Source of the DNA: Bartonella quintana
Lineage (GTDB): Bacteria; Pseudomonadota; Alphaproteobacteria; Rhizobiales; Rhizobiaceae
Direction of reading: 5' to 3'
Length of the DNA: 64,000 nt
NCBI RefSeq assembly: GCF_009936175.1
Contig: NZ_AP019773.1
Span: 992,001 to 1,056,000 of the forward strand
Part shown: positions 49,058 to 59,229 of the stretch, in pieces
Position numbering within the stretch: the stretch's first letter is position 1
Layout: every line of letters begins with the position of its first letter
Position numbers and translations under genes: made by a program
The notes under the pieces: generated by a model
Databases searched by the model: none
The model's input: only the letters and a program-made list of their open reading frames with translations
Told to the model about the DNA's origin: nothing

Positions 49058-51982
49058 TTAATGTTTCATGATCTGTTTAAAAATTGAACATACCGATTGT
49101 GCCGTTTCCTCAATTAATTTTTCAACACGAAGCAAATCAGGTTCTCCAACACTGCTTAATAAAAGGTCGCTTAATCCAGGTGGCATATCATGAGGGTCAA
49201 AAGCATCATTTAAGCAAAGCCGTATCATTTGGTTTAAATTTGTATAAAGGCTATAGGCACGATGTAAGTCAACAATACATGACTGATTGAGAACACTGTT
49301 GGGTAAATGAGCCAAAATATCCGCAGTAGATGCCCCAATTTGAAACGCAATCACATGAGTAATAAGAGCAAATTGGGCAATGAATTCTACATCCATGATA
49401 CCACCAGACATCATTTTCAAATCCCATCGATTTTCTGGCGGTTTTTCTTTTTCAATCAAAGCCCGCATTTCACGTACTGCTTTTGCGACATCCTTCTTAT
49501 CATGAGGTAAAGCAATAATTGCACAAACTTCATTTTCTAAATTTTGTAAAAAATTAGGATCTCCAGCTATACCCCGTGCCCGGGTTAAAGCAAGATACTC
49601 CCATATCCATGCCTCTTTGCGATAATATTTTCTAAAAAATTCAAAAGAAACAGCAACAGGTCCCTTATTACCTAATGGACGCAATCTTAAATCAACTGCA
49701 TAAAGGACACCTTGACTTGTAAGAGTAGATAAAGCTGCAATAAGACGCTGTGTAAAACGGGTATAATATTGAGAAATATAGAGAGGTTTTTCTCCATCAG
49801 ATATTTCTGCATCCTCATCATGTTCATAAAGCAAAATAAGATCAACATCCGAACCAGCAGTTAATTCACGACTTCCAAGCTTACCCATGCCCAGTATACC
49901 CACACGCCCCCCTTTAATATTGCCATGGATACGAGAAAATTCCTTTTGAACCGCAGCCAACGTTTTTGCAATCATAAGATCAGCAAGCGCAGTAAACGCA
50001 AAACCTGCTTTCTCTCCCGTAATTGCACCATTCAAAATTCGAATACCAATCAAGAAACGTTGCTCATCAGCAAAAACCCTTAAATGATCGAGAATTTCTT
50101 CATAAGGAATTACACCTTCAAGAAAATATTCAAGCCGATTTTCTAAGTAAGTTTTTGTTGGCAACTCTGAAAGAATTGTTGGATCTAGCATCCCATCAAA
50201 AACATGTGGTTTACGTGTAATAATTTCTGCAAGACGTGGAGCAGCACCCATGATAAGCACTAACATATTCAAAAGAGAGGGATTAGACTGCAAAAGACTA
50301 AAAAGCTGTATCCCTGAGGGCAATCCCTGTAAAAAACTATCAAAACGCAACATCGCTTCATCAGCCCGTTTTATCGCACCAAAAGCTTTCAAAAGTGCTG
50401 GGGTCAATTCTGTTAATCTCTCACGCGCTTCAGCAGATTGAGTGGCTTTATAACGCCCACAATGAAGTGTGCGCATAATACGACAAATATCGCTCGCCCG
50501 TTCAAAACCTAAACGGCTTAATGTTATTAATGTTTCTGGATCATCTTCTTCACCTGTAAAAACTAAATTGCCAATTTCTAAACCAAGTTCTTGCTCGTTT
50601 TCAAACAGCGCCGCATAATGTTTTTCAACAACCTGAAGTACTTTTAATAAATCGCGGATAAAGCTGCTACTCTCTTGATAGCCCATCAAATATGCAACAC
50701 TGGTAAATTGAGAAACATCATTTGGAAGAAGATGGGTTTGTTCATCTGCAAGCATCTGAATACGGTGTTCCACATTTCGTAAAAAAGCATAACTTTTTAT
50801 GAGATTATCGCTCGTTTTCTCACTGATCCAACCAAGTGTATGAAGTTCTGTTAACATAGCAACTGTCTGACGTCCACGTAATTGCGGAAAGCGCCCACCA
50901 GCAATGAGTTGTTGTGTCTGAACAAAAAACTCAATCTCACGAATACCACCTCGTCCCAACTTTATATTATGGCCATAAGCAGTAATTTGACCATAATTTT
51001 TACACGCATGAATCTGACGTTTGATCGAATGGATATCAGCAATCGCAGCATAATCTAAATATTTCCGCCATACATAAGGAAAAAGCTCTTTGAGAAATTT
51101 AAACCCTGCCCTTTTATCGCCAGCCACTGGACGTGCTTTAATCATAGCTGCCCTTTCCCAATTTTGACCACGCCCCTCGTAATAACGTAACGCAGTCCTT
51201 ACCGGTAAGGCCAAAGGAGTTGAACCTGGATCTGGTCGAAGTCGAAAATCAAGACGGAAAACATATCCCTCCGCAGTACGTTCTTGAATGATACGGATCA
51301 ATCGACGTACCATCTTAGAGAACACATCAACACTCTCAGAAAGATCACCAACATGAGGTGACATTTCATCAATGAAAACAATAAGATCAATATCAGAAGA
51401 ATAATTTAGTTCTCCTGCCCCTAATTTTCCCAGCCCTAAAATGATTAAACCACTGTCTTTTTCTGGATCATCACGGCTTGACAAACTTATCTTACCATGA
51501 TCATGCGCTTCTCTTAAAAGAAAACGTAGCGCTACACCTAATGCCGCTTCTCCCAAACGAGTCAACCAAGTGCATGAAATTTCGTAAGTAAAAATACCAC
51601 TCAAATCAGCTAAAGCAATGAGAATATGTGCTTCCCGTTTTTTGCGTCTTAAAGCCGCCATCAATGCAGTTTCATTTATAGATTCACTCTTATCGATAAG
51701 TGCAACATCATCGATAATTTCGCTTAGCCTTGTTTCTATATCAACATATAACAAAGGACTGAGATATGATGGATTTGCGATCAAAACCTCGCGCAAAAAA
51801 GGAGATAAAGTCATAACCGCACTTATAAAATCAACCTGCTTTCCTTTGGCTAAAAAATAGGAAACAAGCGATTCTAAATTTTCCTTTCTGGCTTGTTCTT
51901 CAATATCTTTCAGCCATTGGGAACCACTCTCATCAAGGGGACATAAAGGGAAAAGGTGTGTTTTTAAAAAAGCATTTTTCAT
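49058..51982 (-). CDS. glnE: bifunctional glutamine synthetase adenylyltransferase/deadenylase
   Basis: GlnE adds AMP to, and removes it from, glutamine synthetase in response to PII. The 974-residue protein carries two nucleotidyltransferase domains, with GAGELNYSSDIDLIVF (about residues 190-205) and GSRELTAGSDVDLILLY (about 695-715), each holding the metal-binding D-x-D. Helical regulatory regions link them. The length is normal and both active sites are intact. It sits between the Hbp-type gene and the two-component pair, all on the minus strand. Confidence 0.95.
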   Translation of the reverse strand: MKNAFLKTHLFPLCPLDESGSQWLKDIEEQARKENLESLVSYFLAKGKQVDFISAVMTLSPFLREVLIANPSYLSPLLYVDIETRLSEIIDDVALIDKSESINETALMAALRRKKREAHILIALADLSGIFTYEISCTWLTRLGEAALGVALRFLLREAHDHGKISLSSRDDPEKDSGLIILGLGKLGAGELNYSSDIDLIVFIDEMSPHVGDLSESVDVFSKMVRRLIRIIQERTAEGYVFRLDFRLRPDPGSTPLALPVRTALRYYEGRGQNWERAAMIKARPVAGDKRAGFKFLKELFPYVWRKYLDYAAIADIHSIKRQIHACKNYGQITAYGHNIKLGRGGIREIEFFVQTQQLIAGGRFPQLRGRQTVAMLTELHTLGWISEKTSDNLIKSYAFLRNVEHRIQMLADEQTHLLPNDVSQFTSVAYLMGYQESSSFIRDLLKVLQVVEKHYAALFENEQELGLEIGNLVFTGEEDDPETLITLSRLGFERASDICRIMRTLHCGRYKATQSAEARERLTELTPALLKAFGAIKRADEAMLRFDSFLQGLPSGIQLFSLLQSNPSLLNMLVLIMGAAPRLAEIITRKPHVFDGMLDPTILSELPTKTYLENRLEYFLEGVIPYEEILDHLRVFADEQRFLIGIRILNGAITGEKAGFAFTALADLMIAKTLAAVQKEFSRIHGNIKGGRVGILGMGKLGSRELTAGSDVDLILLYEHDEDAEISDGEKPLYISQYYTRFTQRLIAALSTLTSQGVLYAVDLRLRPLGNKGPVAVSFEFFRKYYRKEAWIWEYLALTRARGIAGDPNFLQNLENEVCAIIALPHDKKDVAKAVREMRALIEKEKPPENRWDLKMMSGGIMDVEFIAQFALITHVIAFQIGASTADILAHLPNSVLNQSCIVDLHRAYSLYTNLNQMIRLCLNDAFDPHDMPPGLSDLLLSSVGEPDLLRVEKLIEETAQSVCSIFKQIMKH

Positions 51983-52084
51983 CTACACTCCCGTGAAAAG
52001 TACTCTACCTTCCTTCACTATTTCATGATATTTTAAAAAAAACAGTTGTTACATATAAAAACAGAACAATGAAACAAAACACCT

Positions 52085-53467
52085 TTATGGAAATAATAAA
52101 ATAGCCCTAAGCCCTGGGTTTGCATTTTCAAGTAACAATTCACCCCCGTGAAGTTTCATAACAGCTTTTGCTATACTTAAACCAATACCAAAACCAGGCT
52201 GTGTCCGACTTTCTTCCAAACGAACAAATCGTTCTGTTACTTTTTCAAGTTTGTCCGCTGCAATTCCTGGGCCATTGTCGCTAACAACAACCAACAAATG
52301 TTCACCACGATATTCCATCGATAAGCAAACTTTTGCCTTCCTTCCATCTTTAGATGCATATTTAATCGCATTATCGATAAGATTAAAAATTGATTGTGCA
52401 ATAAGCTCACGATTCAAATTAAGCTCTTTATCAAATGTATCGCCCAACCAAAGCAAAACACCGGACTCTTCAGCAAAAGGTTCATAAATTTCAACGGCAT
52501 CTTCAAGGATCGTCTTCATATTCATAGTCTCAAGATTTTCAATTGCACTGCTAGCCTCAATGCGCGAAATCATTAAAATAGCATTAAAAGTACGAATAAG
52601 TTGATCTGATTCAGCAATGATACCATCAAGTGCTTGACGATATTCAAGCTTCGTTTTTTGTCCCAAAAGTGCTGCTTCAGCACGATTTCTAAGACGCGTC
52701 AGCGGTGTTTTCAGATCATGAGCAATATTATCCGATACTTGACGCAAACCAATATTTAATTCTTCAATGTGGTCTAACATAACATTAAGATTAGCTGACA
52801 ATCGATCAAACTCATCACCTACCCCAGAAACAGGTAAACGCCCACTGAAATCACCATCCATCAAGCGCTGTGAAGCAGCCGTTACACGATCAATCCTCTG
52901 CAACGCGCGCCTACCAACAAAAAACCATATGAGTAAAGCCCCTCCAACCATTGCTGCGAGAGCAATCATTACCGCTTTACGAATAACCGCTGCAAAACGT
53001 TCTGGTTCATCCAAATCCCGTCCCACAAGAATTTTCATAGCATTGGGCAAATCAACAATAATTGCCAAAGCGCGATGTTCACTTGTTTTGTCATTTTCTC
53101 CAAAACGCGAATACAAAAAAGAATCCGAAAGAAAACCATTATGCTTCAAAAGTCCAACCTCAATACGTGCAACATTCCCTGCTAAAATGCGTCCCATAGG
53201 ATCAGTAACAAGATAAAGAAAAGCCCCAGGTTGTCGTGAACGGTAATCAATAGTGCGTATTAATAAAGGGAGGCCACCATAGTTATAAGCGTTTTCGATA
53301 ATTCTTAGCTCTTCACGCAAAGCTTGTTCAGTTTGCTCGGTTAACAATGAAACAGAAAACGCCGTCATATAAATAGAAAGCCCTGTTGCAACTAACCCAA
53401 ACAATAAAATATAAAGTGCTGAAAGCCTTAGCGCAGTTGTGCGCATCATATTTATTAAACGATTCAT
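52085..53467 (-). CDS. sensor histidine kinase, partner of the adjacent regulator
   Basis: This 460-residue kinase has two membrane helices (about residues 15-38 and 162-183) around a periplasmic sensor, a HAMP linker, a HisKA domain with H250 in NIAHDLKTPLTRLR and a catalytic domain (NLIDNAIKYA, DNGPGIA, GFGIGLSIAK). The signal is unknown. Its ATG overlaps the regulator stop as ATGA, so the pair is coupled. DegP lies directly upstream, which makes an envelope-stress role plausible but unproven. Confidence 0.9.
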   Translation of the reverse strand: MNRLINMMRTTALRLSALYILLFGLVATGLSIYMTAFSVSLLTEQTEQALREELRIIENAYNYGGLPLLIRTIDYRSRQPGAFLYLVTDPMGRILAGNVARIEVGLLKHNGFLSDSFLYSRFGENDKTSEHRALAIIVDLPNAMKILVGRDLDEPERFAAVIRKAVMIALAAMVGGALLIWFFVGRRALQRIDRVTAASQRLMDGDFSGRLPVSGVGDEFDRLSANLNVMLDHIEELNIGLRQVSDNIAHDLKTPLTRLRNRAEAALLGQKTKLEYRQALDGIIAESDQLIRTFNAILMISRIEASSAIENLETMNMKTILEDAVEIYEPFAEESGVLLWLGDTFDKELNLNRELIAQSIFNLIDNAIKYASKDGRKAKVCLSMEYRGEHLLVVVSDNGPGIAADKLEKVTERFVRLEESRTQPGFGIGLSIAKAVMKLHGGELLLENANPGLRAILLFP

Positions 53468-54150
53468 ATTTTATTATCTGGTGCTTTCAGCATATATCCA
53501 GCTCCCCGTACAGTATGGAGAAGTGGGACATCAAAATCTTTTTCAATTTTTGCTCTTAAGCGAGATATATGAACGTCAATGACATTTGTTTGTGGATCAA
53601 AATGGTAATCCCAAACATTTTCCAAAAGCATAGTGCGAGTAACAACTTGCCCAGCATATCGCATCAAATATTCAAGTAAACGAAATTCTCGTGGTTGCAA
53701 GACGATATTTTTATCACCCCGTTTGACTGTATGTGCTAACCGATCGAGCTCAAGATTTCCTACGCAATAAACAGTTTCTGCCTCTTTAGGATTTTTCCGC
53801 CGTTGCAGGACTTCAACACGGGCAAGAAGTTCAGAAAAAGCATAAGGTTTTGTCAAATAATCATCACCCCCTGCACGCAACCCCATCACACGATCATTCA
53901 CTTGCCCTAAAGCTGAAAGGATGAGAACAGGTGTTTTATTGCCTTTAGCACGCAATTCAGCAATAATAGACAGTCCATCACGATGCAAAAGCATCCGATC
54001 AACAACCATAATGTCATAATTTTCCGTTTCAGCTAAAGCATATCCAGTATCCCCATCGTACGCAACATCAACGGAATGTCCTGACTCCCCAAAAGCTTTT
54101 TCGAGATAACGCCCCGTCTCATGATCATCTTCTATAACGAGTATCTTCAT
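53464..54150 (-). CDS. OmpR-family response regulator
   Basis: The receiver domain has the phosphorylation site D51 in MVVDRML, the acidic pair in VIEDD and the conserved lysine in YLTKPYAF. The C-terminal winged-helix DNA-binding domain ends with RTMLLENVWDYHFDPQTNVIDVHISRLRAKI. I start it at ATG 54150, where GGAG lies 9 bases upstream; an ATG at 54159 adds three residues. The coupled kinase follows. It lies 80 bases after degP and is probably co-transcribed or responds with it. Confidence 0.92.
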   Translation of the reverse strand: MKILVIEDDHETGRYLEKAFGESGHSVDVAYDGDTGYALAETENYDIMVVDRMLLHRDGLSIIAELRAKGNKTPVLILSALGQVNDRVMGLRAGGDDYLTKPYAFSELLARVEVLQRRKNPKEAETVYCVGNLELDRLAHTVKRGDKNIVLQPREFRLLEYLMRYAGQVVTRTMLLENVWDYHFDPQTNVIDVHISRLRAKIEKDFDVPLLHTVRGAGYMLKAPDNKI

Positions 54151-54230
54151 AAAACGCATCTCCGTTATTTTATCAAATGAAGTTGTAGGACAGAAGCTTA
54201 TAAGACCTCTGCCCTAGTGTTTTAAAAATG

Positions 54231-55742
54231 TTATTTTTTGAAAATTGGAAGAGCTACAAAACGGTTTTGATCATTTGTTCGCACTTGTAAAAGTATGGCT
54301 TTTCGTCCTAACTTTTGGGCATTTTTAATTGTGTCAGTAATATCAGATACCTTTTTAACAGATTTATTATTAACTGTAACAATCACATCACCAGGGCGTA
54401 TTCCTTTATCGGCAGCATCTGAATCTGAATCGACATCAGTTACGACCAACCCTATCCCATCATCAGAAGGAGCAACAATCAAACCATAATCTTCCAATGT
54501 TTCATTTGAATCATTGCGCCCATTTGAATATTTTGAGTCTTCTTTCATAACTTTATCGTCAGGCATTGTATCAAGTTTAACCTTGATATTCTCCTCTTTA
54601 CCAGATTTCCAAACACCTAATGTTACTGTTTCTCCTGGTTTAATATTTGCAATACGCTTTGCTAGATCACGGACATCATTAATCTTTTCACCATTTACCG
54701 AAATAATGACATCCCCTGCCTTGATACCAGCTTTCGCGGCTGGACCCTTTAACGGATCAGTAATCAAAGCGCCTTTAGCCTCTTTCAAACCAATTGAATC
54801 AGAAATTTCTTTCGTCACAGGCTGAATCTGCACCCCAAGCCAACCACGCTGAACTGAACCTTTCTCGATAAGTTGTTGCACAACCTGTTTCGCTATTGCT
54901 GCCGGAATAGCAAAAGCAATCCCAACATTGCCCCCAGAAAGAGAAAAAATTGCTGTATTAACTCCTATAACTTTTCCGTTAAGATCAAAAGTTGGACCTC
55001 CAGAATTTCCTCGATTAACAGCAGCATCAATCTGAATAAAATCATCATAAACGCCAGTACCGATATCGCGTCCACGTGCCGAAACAATACCTGCTGTTAC
55101 AGTTCCACCAAGGCCAAATGGATTACCAATAGCAACCACCCAATCACCAATGCGAAGTTTTGAATCATCACCAAAATCAACATACGAAAATGTTCTTTTT
55201 TCATCTACTTTCAATACCGCAAGATCGGTTCGCGCATCTGTTCCAATGAGTTTTGCATTCAGTTCTGTGCCATCATCAAGAACAACAGTGTAACTTGTAC
55301 CATCAGAAATCACATGATTATTGGTCACCAGATAACCATCAGACGAGATAAAAAAGCCCGATCCAAAAGCTATAGGACGAAGCCTATGCGGACGTTTCAA
55401 AGACTTATTACTAGGCTTACCATGATCATAAAATTCTTGAAAAAACTTCTTCAAGGGATGTTGATCTGGTAATTGGTCAAGACCTGGAAAACTAAAAAAA
55501 TCACTAAAGAACCACTCTTTTTTCTTTTTATTGCTCTTCACCTGTACTGAAACAACAGCAGGTTTAACTTGAGAAACAATATTTGCGAAACCCTGCTGTT
55601 GCACTAACGAAGCAAACACAGAATTTGCACGAGCTTCGGTCATCCACAAGCTTGATCCACACCCACTAAAAAACAGGGCAGTTTCTAAAGCAGCAGAAAA
55701 ACCTACTGCGGCTAATGTTGGGAAGAAAGTTTTTTTAACCAT
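54231..55742 (-). CDS. degP: DegP/HtrA-type periplasmic serine protease
   Basis: This protease and chaperone degrades misfolded periplasmic proteins. The 503-residue protein has a signal peptide (to about residue 40), a trypsin-like domain with the triad H143 (NNHVIS), D173 (RTDLAVLK) and S247 (GNSGG), and two PDZ domains (about 290-375 and 405-495). A Lys-rich insert after residue 70 fills the loop region. The first residues include a cysteine but no clear lipobox. It lies between the ccm genes and a two-component pair, an order I recall from rhizobia. Confidence 0.94.
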   Translation of the reverse strand: MVKKTFFPTLAAVGFSAALETALFFSGCGSSLWMTEARANSVFASLVQQQGFANIVSQVKPAVVSVQVKSNKKKKEWFFSDFFSFPGLDQLPDQHPLKKFFQEFYDHGKPSNKSLKRPHRLRPIAFGSGFFISSDGYLVTNNHVISDGTSYTVVLDDGTELNAKLIGTDARTDLAVLKVDEKRTFSYVDFGDDSKLRIGDWVVAIGNPFGLGGTVTAGIVSARGRDIGTGVYDDFIQIDAAVNRGNSGGPTFDLNGKVIGVNTAIFSLSGGNVGIAFAIPAAIAKQVVQQLIEKGSVQRGWLGVQIQPVTKEISDSIGLKEAKGALITDPLKGPAAKAGIKAGDVIISVNGEKINDVRDLAKRIANIKPGETVTLGVWKSGKEENIKVKLDTMPDDKVMKEDSKYSNGRNDSNETLEDYGLIVAPSDDGIGLVVTDVDSDSDAADKGIRPGDVIVTVNNKSVKKVSDITDTIKNAQKLGRKAILLQVRTNDQNRFVALPIFKK

Positions 55743-55926
55743 TTAGTCTATGCTCCTATTTAGTCATATTTTTATCCAGAGTCCAATCACTTATAAAACA
55801 AAAGACCTTACCGTTTTCTGTCTAAATTGTTAAAGTTTTGTAAGATTTAAGCACAGAAAAAGCTGAATTATTAGGTTCAACGTACTCCAATTTTTCTTCC
55901 CGTAATCTTGTAATATCTGTGTCAAC

Positions 55927-56385
55927 TCAACGGTATTTTGACTTTGACTGTTTTTCTTTATCCGTATTTAAAGTAATTATTTTTTCGGGCTTGTACCATC
56001 TTATCCGAAAAAATAGAGCGCTTGCACCAAGACTTATAATTATCAAAGGTGATAACCATAAAAGCCAAGTTGTTTTATTAAATGGCGGTTTCAAAAGGAT
56101 AAATTCACCATATCGCTCAACAAGAAAATCAATGATCTGCTGATCACTGTCACCTATTTTTAAACGTTCACGGATCAAAAGCCGTAAATCACGTGCCAAG
56201 GAAGCATTTGAATCATCAATTGATTGATTTTGGCAAACCGGACAACGCAAATGTGATGAAATATCACGTGCACGAGCTTCAAGGACTGCATCCTTTAAAA
56301 CTTCATCCGGCTCCACTGCTATCGCTAATCGTAAAGGAAAAATAGCAATTAAAAAAAACAAAGCCCAAAACAGTTCCTTCTTCAT
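55927..56385 (-). CDS. ccmH: cytochrome c-type biogenesis protein CcmH (CycL)
   Basis: CcmH keeps apocytochrome c cysteines reduced for haem attachment. The 152-residue protein has a signal peptide, the redox motif C48-P-V-C51 in RCPVCQNQSIDDSNA, and a C-terminal membrane helix (about 105-125). It overlaps ccmF by 4 bases (ATGA). The thioredoxin-like CcmG is not encoded beside it. This is the last gene of ccmI-E-F-H on the minus strand. Confidence 0.95.
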   Translation of the reverse strand: MKKELFWALFFLIAIFPLRLAIAVEPDEVLKDAVLEARARDISSHLRCPVCQNQSIDDSNASLARDLRLLIRERLKIGDSDQQIIDFLVERYGEFILLKPPFNKTTWLLWLSPLIIISLGASALFFRIRWYKPEKIITLNTDKEKQSKSKYR

Positions 56386-58370
56386 CTCAAAGCCTTTTCA
56401 GAAAACTTGAAGCGGGAAGCTATCCGTCGATGCAACCCAATGCGAAACCAATAACCAAAAAGAGAAAAACACCCCCCCATAGCCATCATTATTGCCCCTA
56501 ACCATACACAAATCACGTAAGGCTTCCACCATAGATGCACAACAAGCCCTTGATCATCTATATGGCCCGGTGCAATATATAATTGGGATAATAAGCCATG
56601 ATTTTGAATACCAACTTCTGTTGTTGATATGTTCTGGCTTGAATAGAAACGTTTTGATGCTATTACGTTGCGGACTGCATGCTTGTTTTCATAGACTGTA
56701 AAATTAAACTCCATTGCAGAATAATTCGGACCGGCGCTTTCATGCACTTTGTCAAAGCAAATAGTTTTACCCGCTATTGTAACCCTATCTCCTATGTGCA
56801 TGGTTAAAATACGCTCTTGAGCAAAAGTCGCAACACAGACAATACCAAACAATGTAACAGCTAATCCCATATGTGCCACTGCTGCACCAAAAACTGACCA
56901 TGGCAATCCAATAAATCTCTTAAACCGCACCGACAAAGCTAACTTGTGATGTCCACTTTTCTTCCAAAGATCAGCTAAACTGCCTAAAAAAACAAAAACT
57001 GAAAGTCCTACTCCTAAAGCTGCAAAAATATCACGCAAAGATGTTGCATAAAACGTTATAAAACAGGCTACACAGGCTAATACGCAAACAACCCACAACC
57101 GTTCAAAAACCCCAAGAAAATCACCGCTTTTCCATACCATCATTGATCCAAACGGAACCAACAACAACAATAATATCATTAAAGGACCACAGGTAATGTT
57201 AAAAAAAGCGGCACCTACAGAAATTTTTTTTCCAGTCAATGCCTCAATAAAATAAGGATAGAGCGTACCAATCAATACTGTCGCTGTTATTGTTGTAAGC
57301 AAGAGATTATTTAAAACAATAAAACCTTCACGTGAAATTGGCCGAAATAATCTACCTGCTTTTAAAATGGGTACGCGCAAAGCAAAGAGAAAAAAAGCTC
57401 CTCCGGTGAAAAAGAATAAAAGTGCAAGAATTGCCCGCCCACGTGCTGGATCAATGGCAAAACTGTGAACAGATACTAAAAGACCTGAACGAACAAGAAA
57501 AGTTCCCATAAGAGAAAGAGAAAAAGTAAGAAGTGCCAAAAATAAAGTCCAACTTTTTAATGTTTCCCGCTTTTCCAGAACAAGAGCAGAATGCAAAAAA
57601 GCTGTTCCTGAAAGCCAGGGCATAAACGAAGCATTTTCAACTGGATCCCAAAACCAATAACCACCCCATCCTAACTCATAATAAGCCCAATAGGACCCAA
57701 CCATAATGCCTAGTGTCAAAAAACACCAAGCAAGAAGAAGCCAAGGACGAACCCAATGCGCCCAACGTCCATCGACATGTCCCATAACCAATGCAGCTAC
57801 TGCAAAAGAAAAACAAAGAGAAAAACCGACAGAGCCTAAATAAAGAAGTGGTGGATGAATTGCTAAAGCGATATCTTGCAAAAGAGGATTGAGATCATTT
57901 CCCTGCAATGCCGGTGGATTAATACGTAAAAATGGATTCGATAAAAAAAGAACAAATACAAGAAAGGCACTTATAATCCAACTTTGGCAAACCAAAATTA
58001 ATGTCTTAAACTGTTCTGGTAAATGTTGGCTAAATAATGCCATCAATGTACTGAAAAAAGCAAGACTTAAAACCCATAACAACATGGATCCTTCGTGATT
58101 TCCCCAAACACCAGTGATCTTATAAAGCATTGGTTTTTCAGAATGGCTATTCTCAACAACATTTAAAACAGAAAAATCAGATACCATATGGGCATGAACA
58201 ATAATCAAAAAAGATAAGAGCAATAATGTAAAAGTAATATAGGTGAAGGGAACTGCTGTTCGCATCAATGAATGATCCTCCCACCAAACACCCAAAGCAG
58301 GTAAAAATGCCTGCATTAAACTCACTGCAAATGCTGCGGCTAAAAAAATATGACCCAGTTCAACAAGCAC
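56382..58370 (-). CDS. ccmF: haem lyase subunit CcmF (CycK)
   Basis: CcmF attaches haem to apocytochrome c. The 662-residue protein has about 15 membrane helices, the haem-handling WWD-type segment WGGYWFWDPVENASFMPWL, and the external histidines such as that in HPPLLYLG. Translation begins at a GTG (58368-58370); no upstream ATG is in frame with it. It begins 7 bases after ccmE and overlaps ccmH. The motifs are intact. Confidence 0.95.
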   Translation of the reverse strand: MLVELGHIFLAAAFAVSLMQAFLPALGVWWEDHSLMRTAVPFTYITFTLLLLSFLIIVHAHMVSDFSVLNVVENSHSEKPMLYKITGVWGNHEGSMLLWVLSLAFFSTLMALFSQHLPEQFKTLILVCQSWIISAFLVFVLFLSNPFLRINPPALQGNDLNPLLQDIALAIHPPLLYLGSVGFSLCFSFAVAALVMGHVDGRWAHWVRPWLLLAWCFLTLGIMVGSYWAYYELGWGGYWFWDPVENASFMPWLSGTAFLHSALVLEKRETLKSWTLFLALLTFSLSLMGTFLVRSGLLVSVHSFAIDPARGRAILALLFFFTGGAFFLFALRVPILKAGRLFRPISREGFIVLNNLLLTTITATVLIGTLYPYFIEALTGKKISVGAAFFNITCGPLMILLLLLVPFGSMMVWKSGDFLGVFERLWVVCVLACVACFITFYATSLRDIFAALGVGLSVFVFLGSLADLWKKSGHHKLALSVRFKRFIGLPWSVFGAAVAHMGLAVTLFGIVCVATFAQERILTMHIGDRVTIAGKTICFDKVHESAGPNYSAMEFNFTVYENKHAVRNVIASKRFYSSQNISTTEVGIQNHGLLSQLYIAPGHIDDQGLVVHLWWKPYVICVWLGAIMMAMGGCFSLFGYWFRIGLHRRIASRFKFSEKALR

Positions 58371-58377
58371 AATCGAA

Positions 58378-58857
58378 TCATTTCTCCACAGTGTGATGCT
58401 TGTTCAAGCGATCAGCTTTTTCTTTAGACATATAAGTTTCATCATGTTTTGCCAAAACGCGCTTACCTACAAAAAGCCCTTGTTTATTAAAATATCCTTC
58501 CACGACAACGCCTTGCCCTTCACGAAAAAGATCTGGCAATATGCCAATAAAAACAACTTTTTTATGTTTTGCGTTATCCGTTACGAAAAAAGTAACTTTC
58601 ATCTTCCCAATATATTCAACTGTGCCTTTTTCAACAAAACCACCTAAACGTAAAGGACGTCCTATGAGAATATCTTCTTTTGTGATTTCAGATGGTGTTC
58701 GAAAAAAACTCACCATATTACGCATTGCATACATGATAAGACTTATCGCAATTACTACGATGAAAAAGCATAAAAAAATCAAAAACAATCGGTTTCTTTT
58801 CCGCTGTTTTAAAATAACTTTCAATGATAGAGGATTTTTAAAAGATTGATTGTTCAT
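58378..58857 (-). CDS. ccmE: haem chaperone CcmE (CycJ)
   Basis: CcmE carries haem covalently in the periplasm before transfer to CcmF. The protein (159 residues from the ATG at 58857) has a membrane anchor (about residues 23-43), an OB-fold, and the haem-binding histidine H138 in LAKHDETYM, followed by the conserved tyrosine. A GTG two codons upstream is an alternative start. The normal partner ccmI lies 370 bases away rather than adjacent, with an unexplained spacer. Confidence 0.94.
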   Translation of the reverse strand: MNNQSFKNPLSLKVILKQRKRNRLFLIFLCFFIVVIAISLIMYAMRNMVSFFRTPSEITKEDILIGRPLRLGGFVEKGTVEYIGKMKVTFFVTDNAKHKKVVFIGILPDLFREGQGVVVEGYFNKQGLFVGKRVLAKHDETYMSKEKADRLNKHHTVEK

Positions 58858-59229
58858 AGACACTCTACGAAAATCCTTTTTATAAACACATTCATATAAG
58901 CATCAATACCTATATATACCTTTTCTTTTAAAGAGCTTCGCACATCTTGTATATGGGTGCAATTTTTTATCCAATACCTCTCCTCACCCCAATAATCCTC
59001 CTCAGCGCCTTTCTTACTTCTTTGTAAAAGAATTTTTTCTACCAACTTTCACTTACAATACGCCTTCACCACCTTGTTGCGCTCCTTCATTTTTATCTCA
59101 GTTCTTCAACCATCATGGGCCTTAACATCCACTTCTAGGATACCACCACTTTAATTCACCTCTCTGAATGCTTTTTCATACTCCTTCTGATTTAATATCT
59201 AAACTGTCCACAACCACTTTCTGAGCATT
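58858..59229. other. unexplained spacer inside the ccmI-ccmE-ccmF-ccmH group
   Basis: In related bacteria these genes are packed closely. Here about 370 bases with stops in all frames lie between ccmI and ccmE. The minus strand shows short open runs (for example 58854-59045) that match nothing I know, so this may be a relic of an inserted gene. I could not identify it. Confidence 0.5.

Noticed and set aside
58854..59045. 63-codon minus-strand frame in the ccmI-ccmE spacer
   Set aside because: No ribosome-binding site or family features; composition is like the surrounding non-coding DNA.
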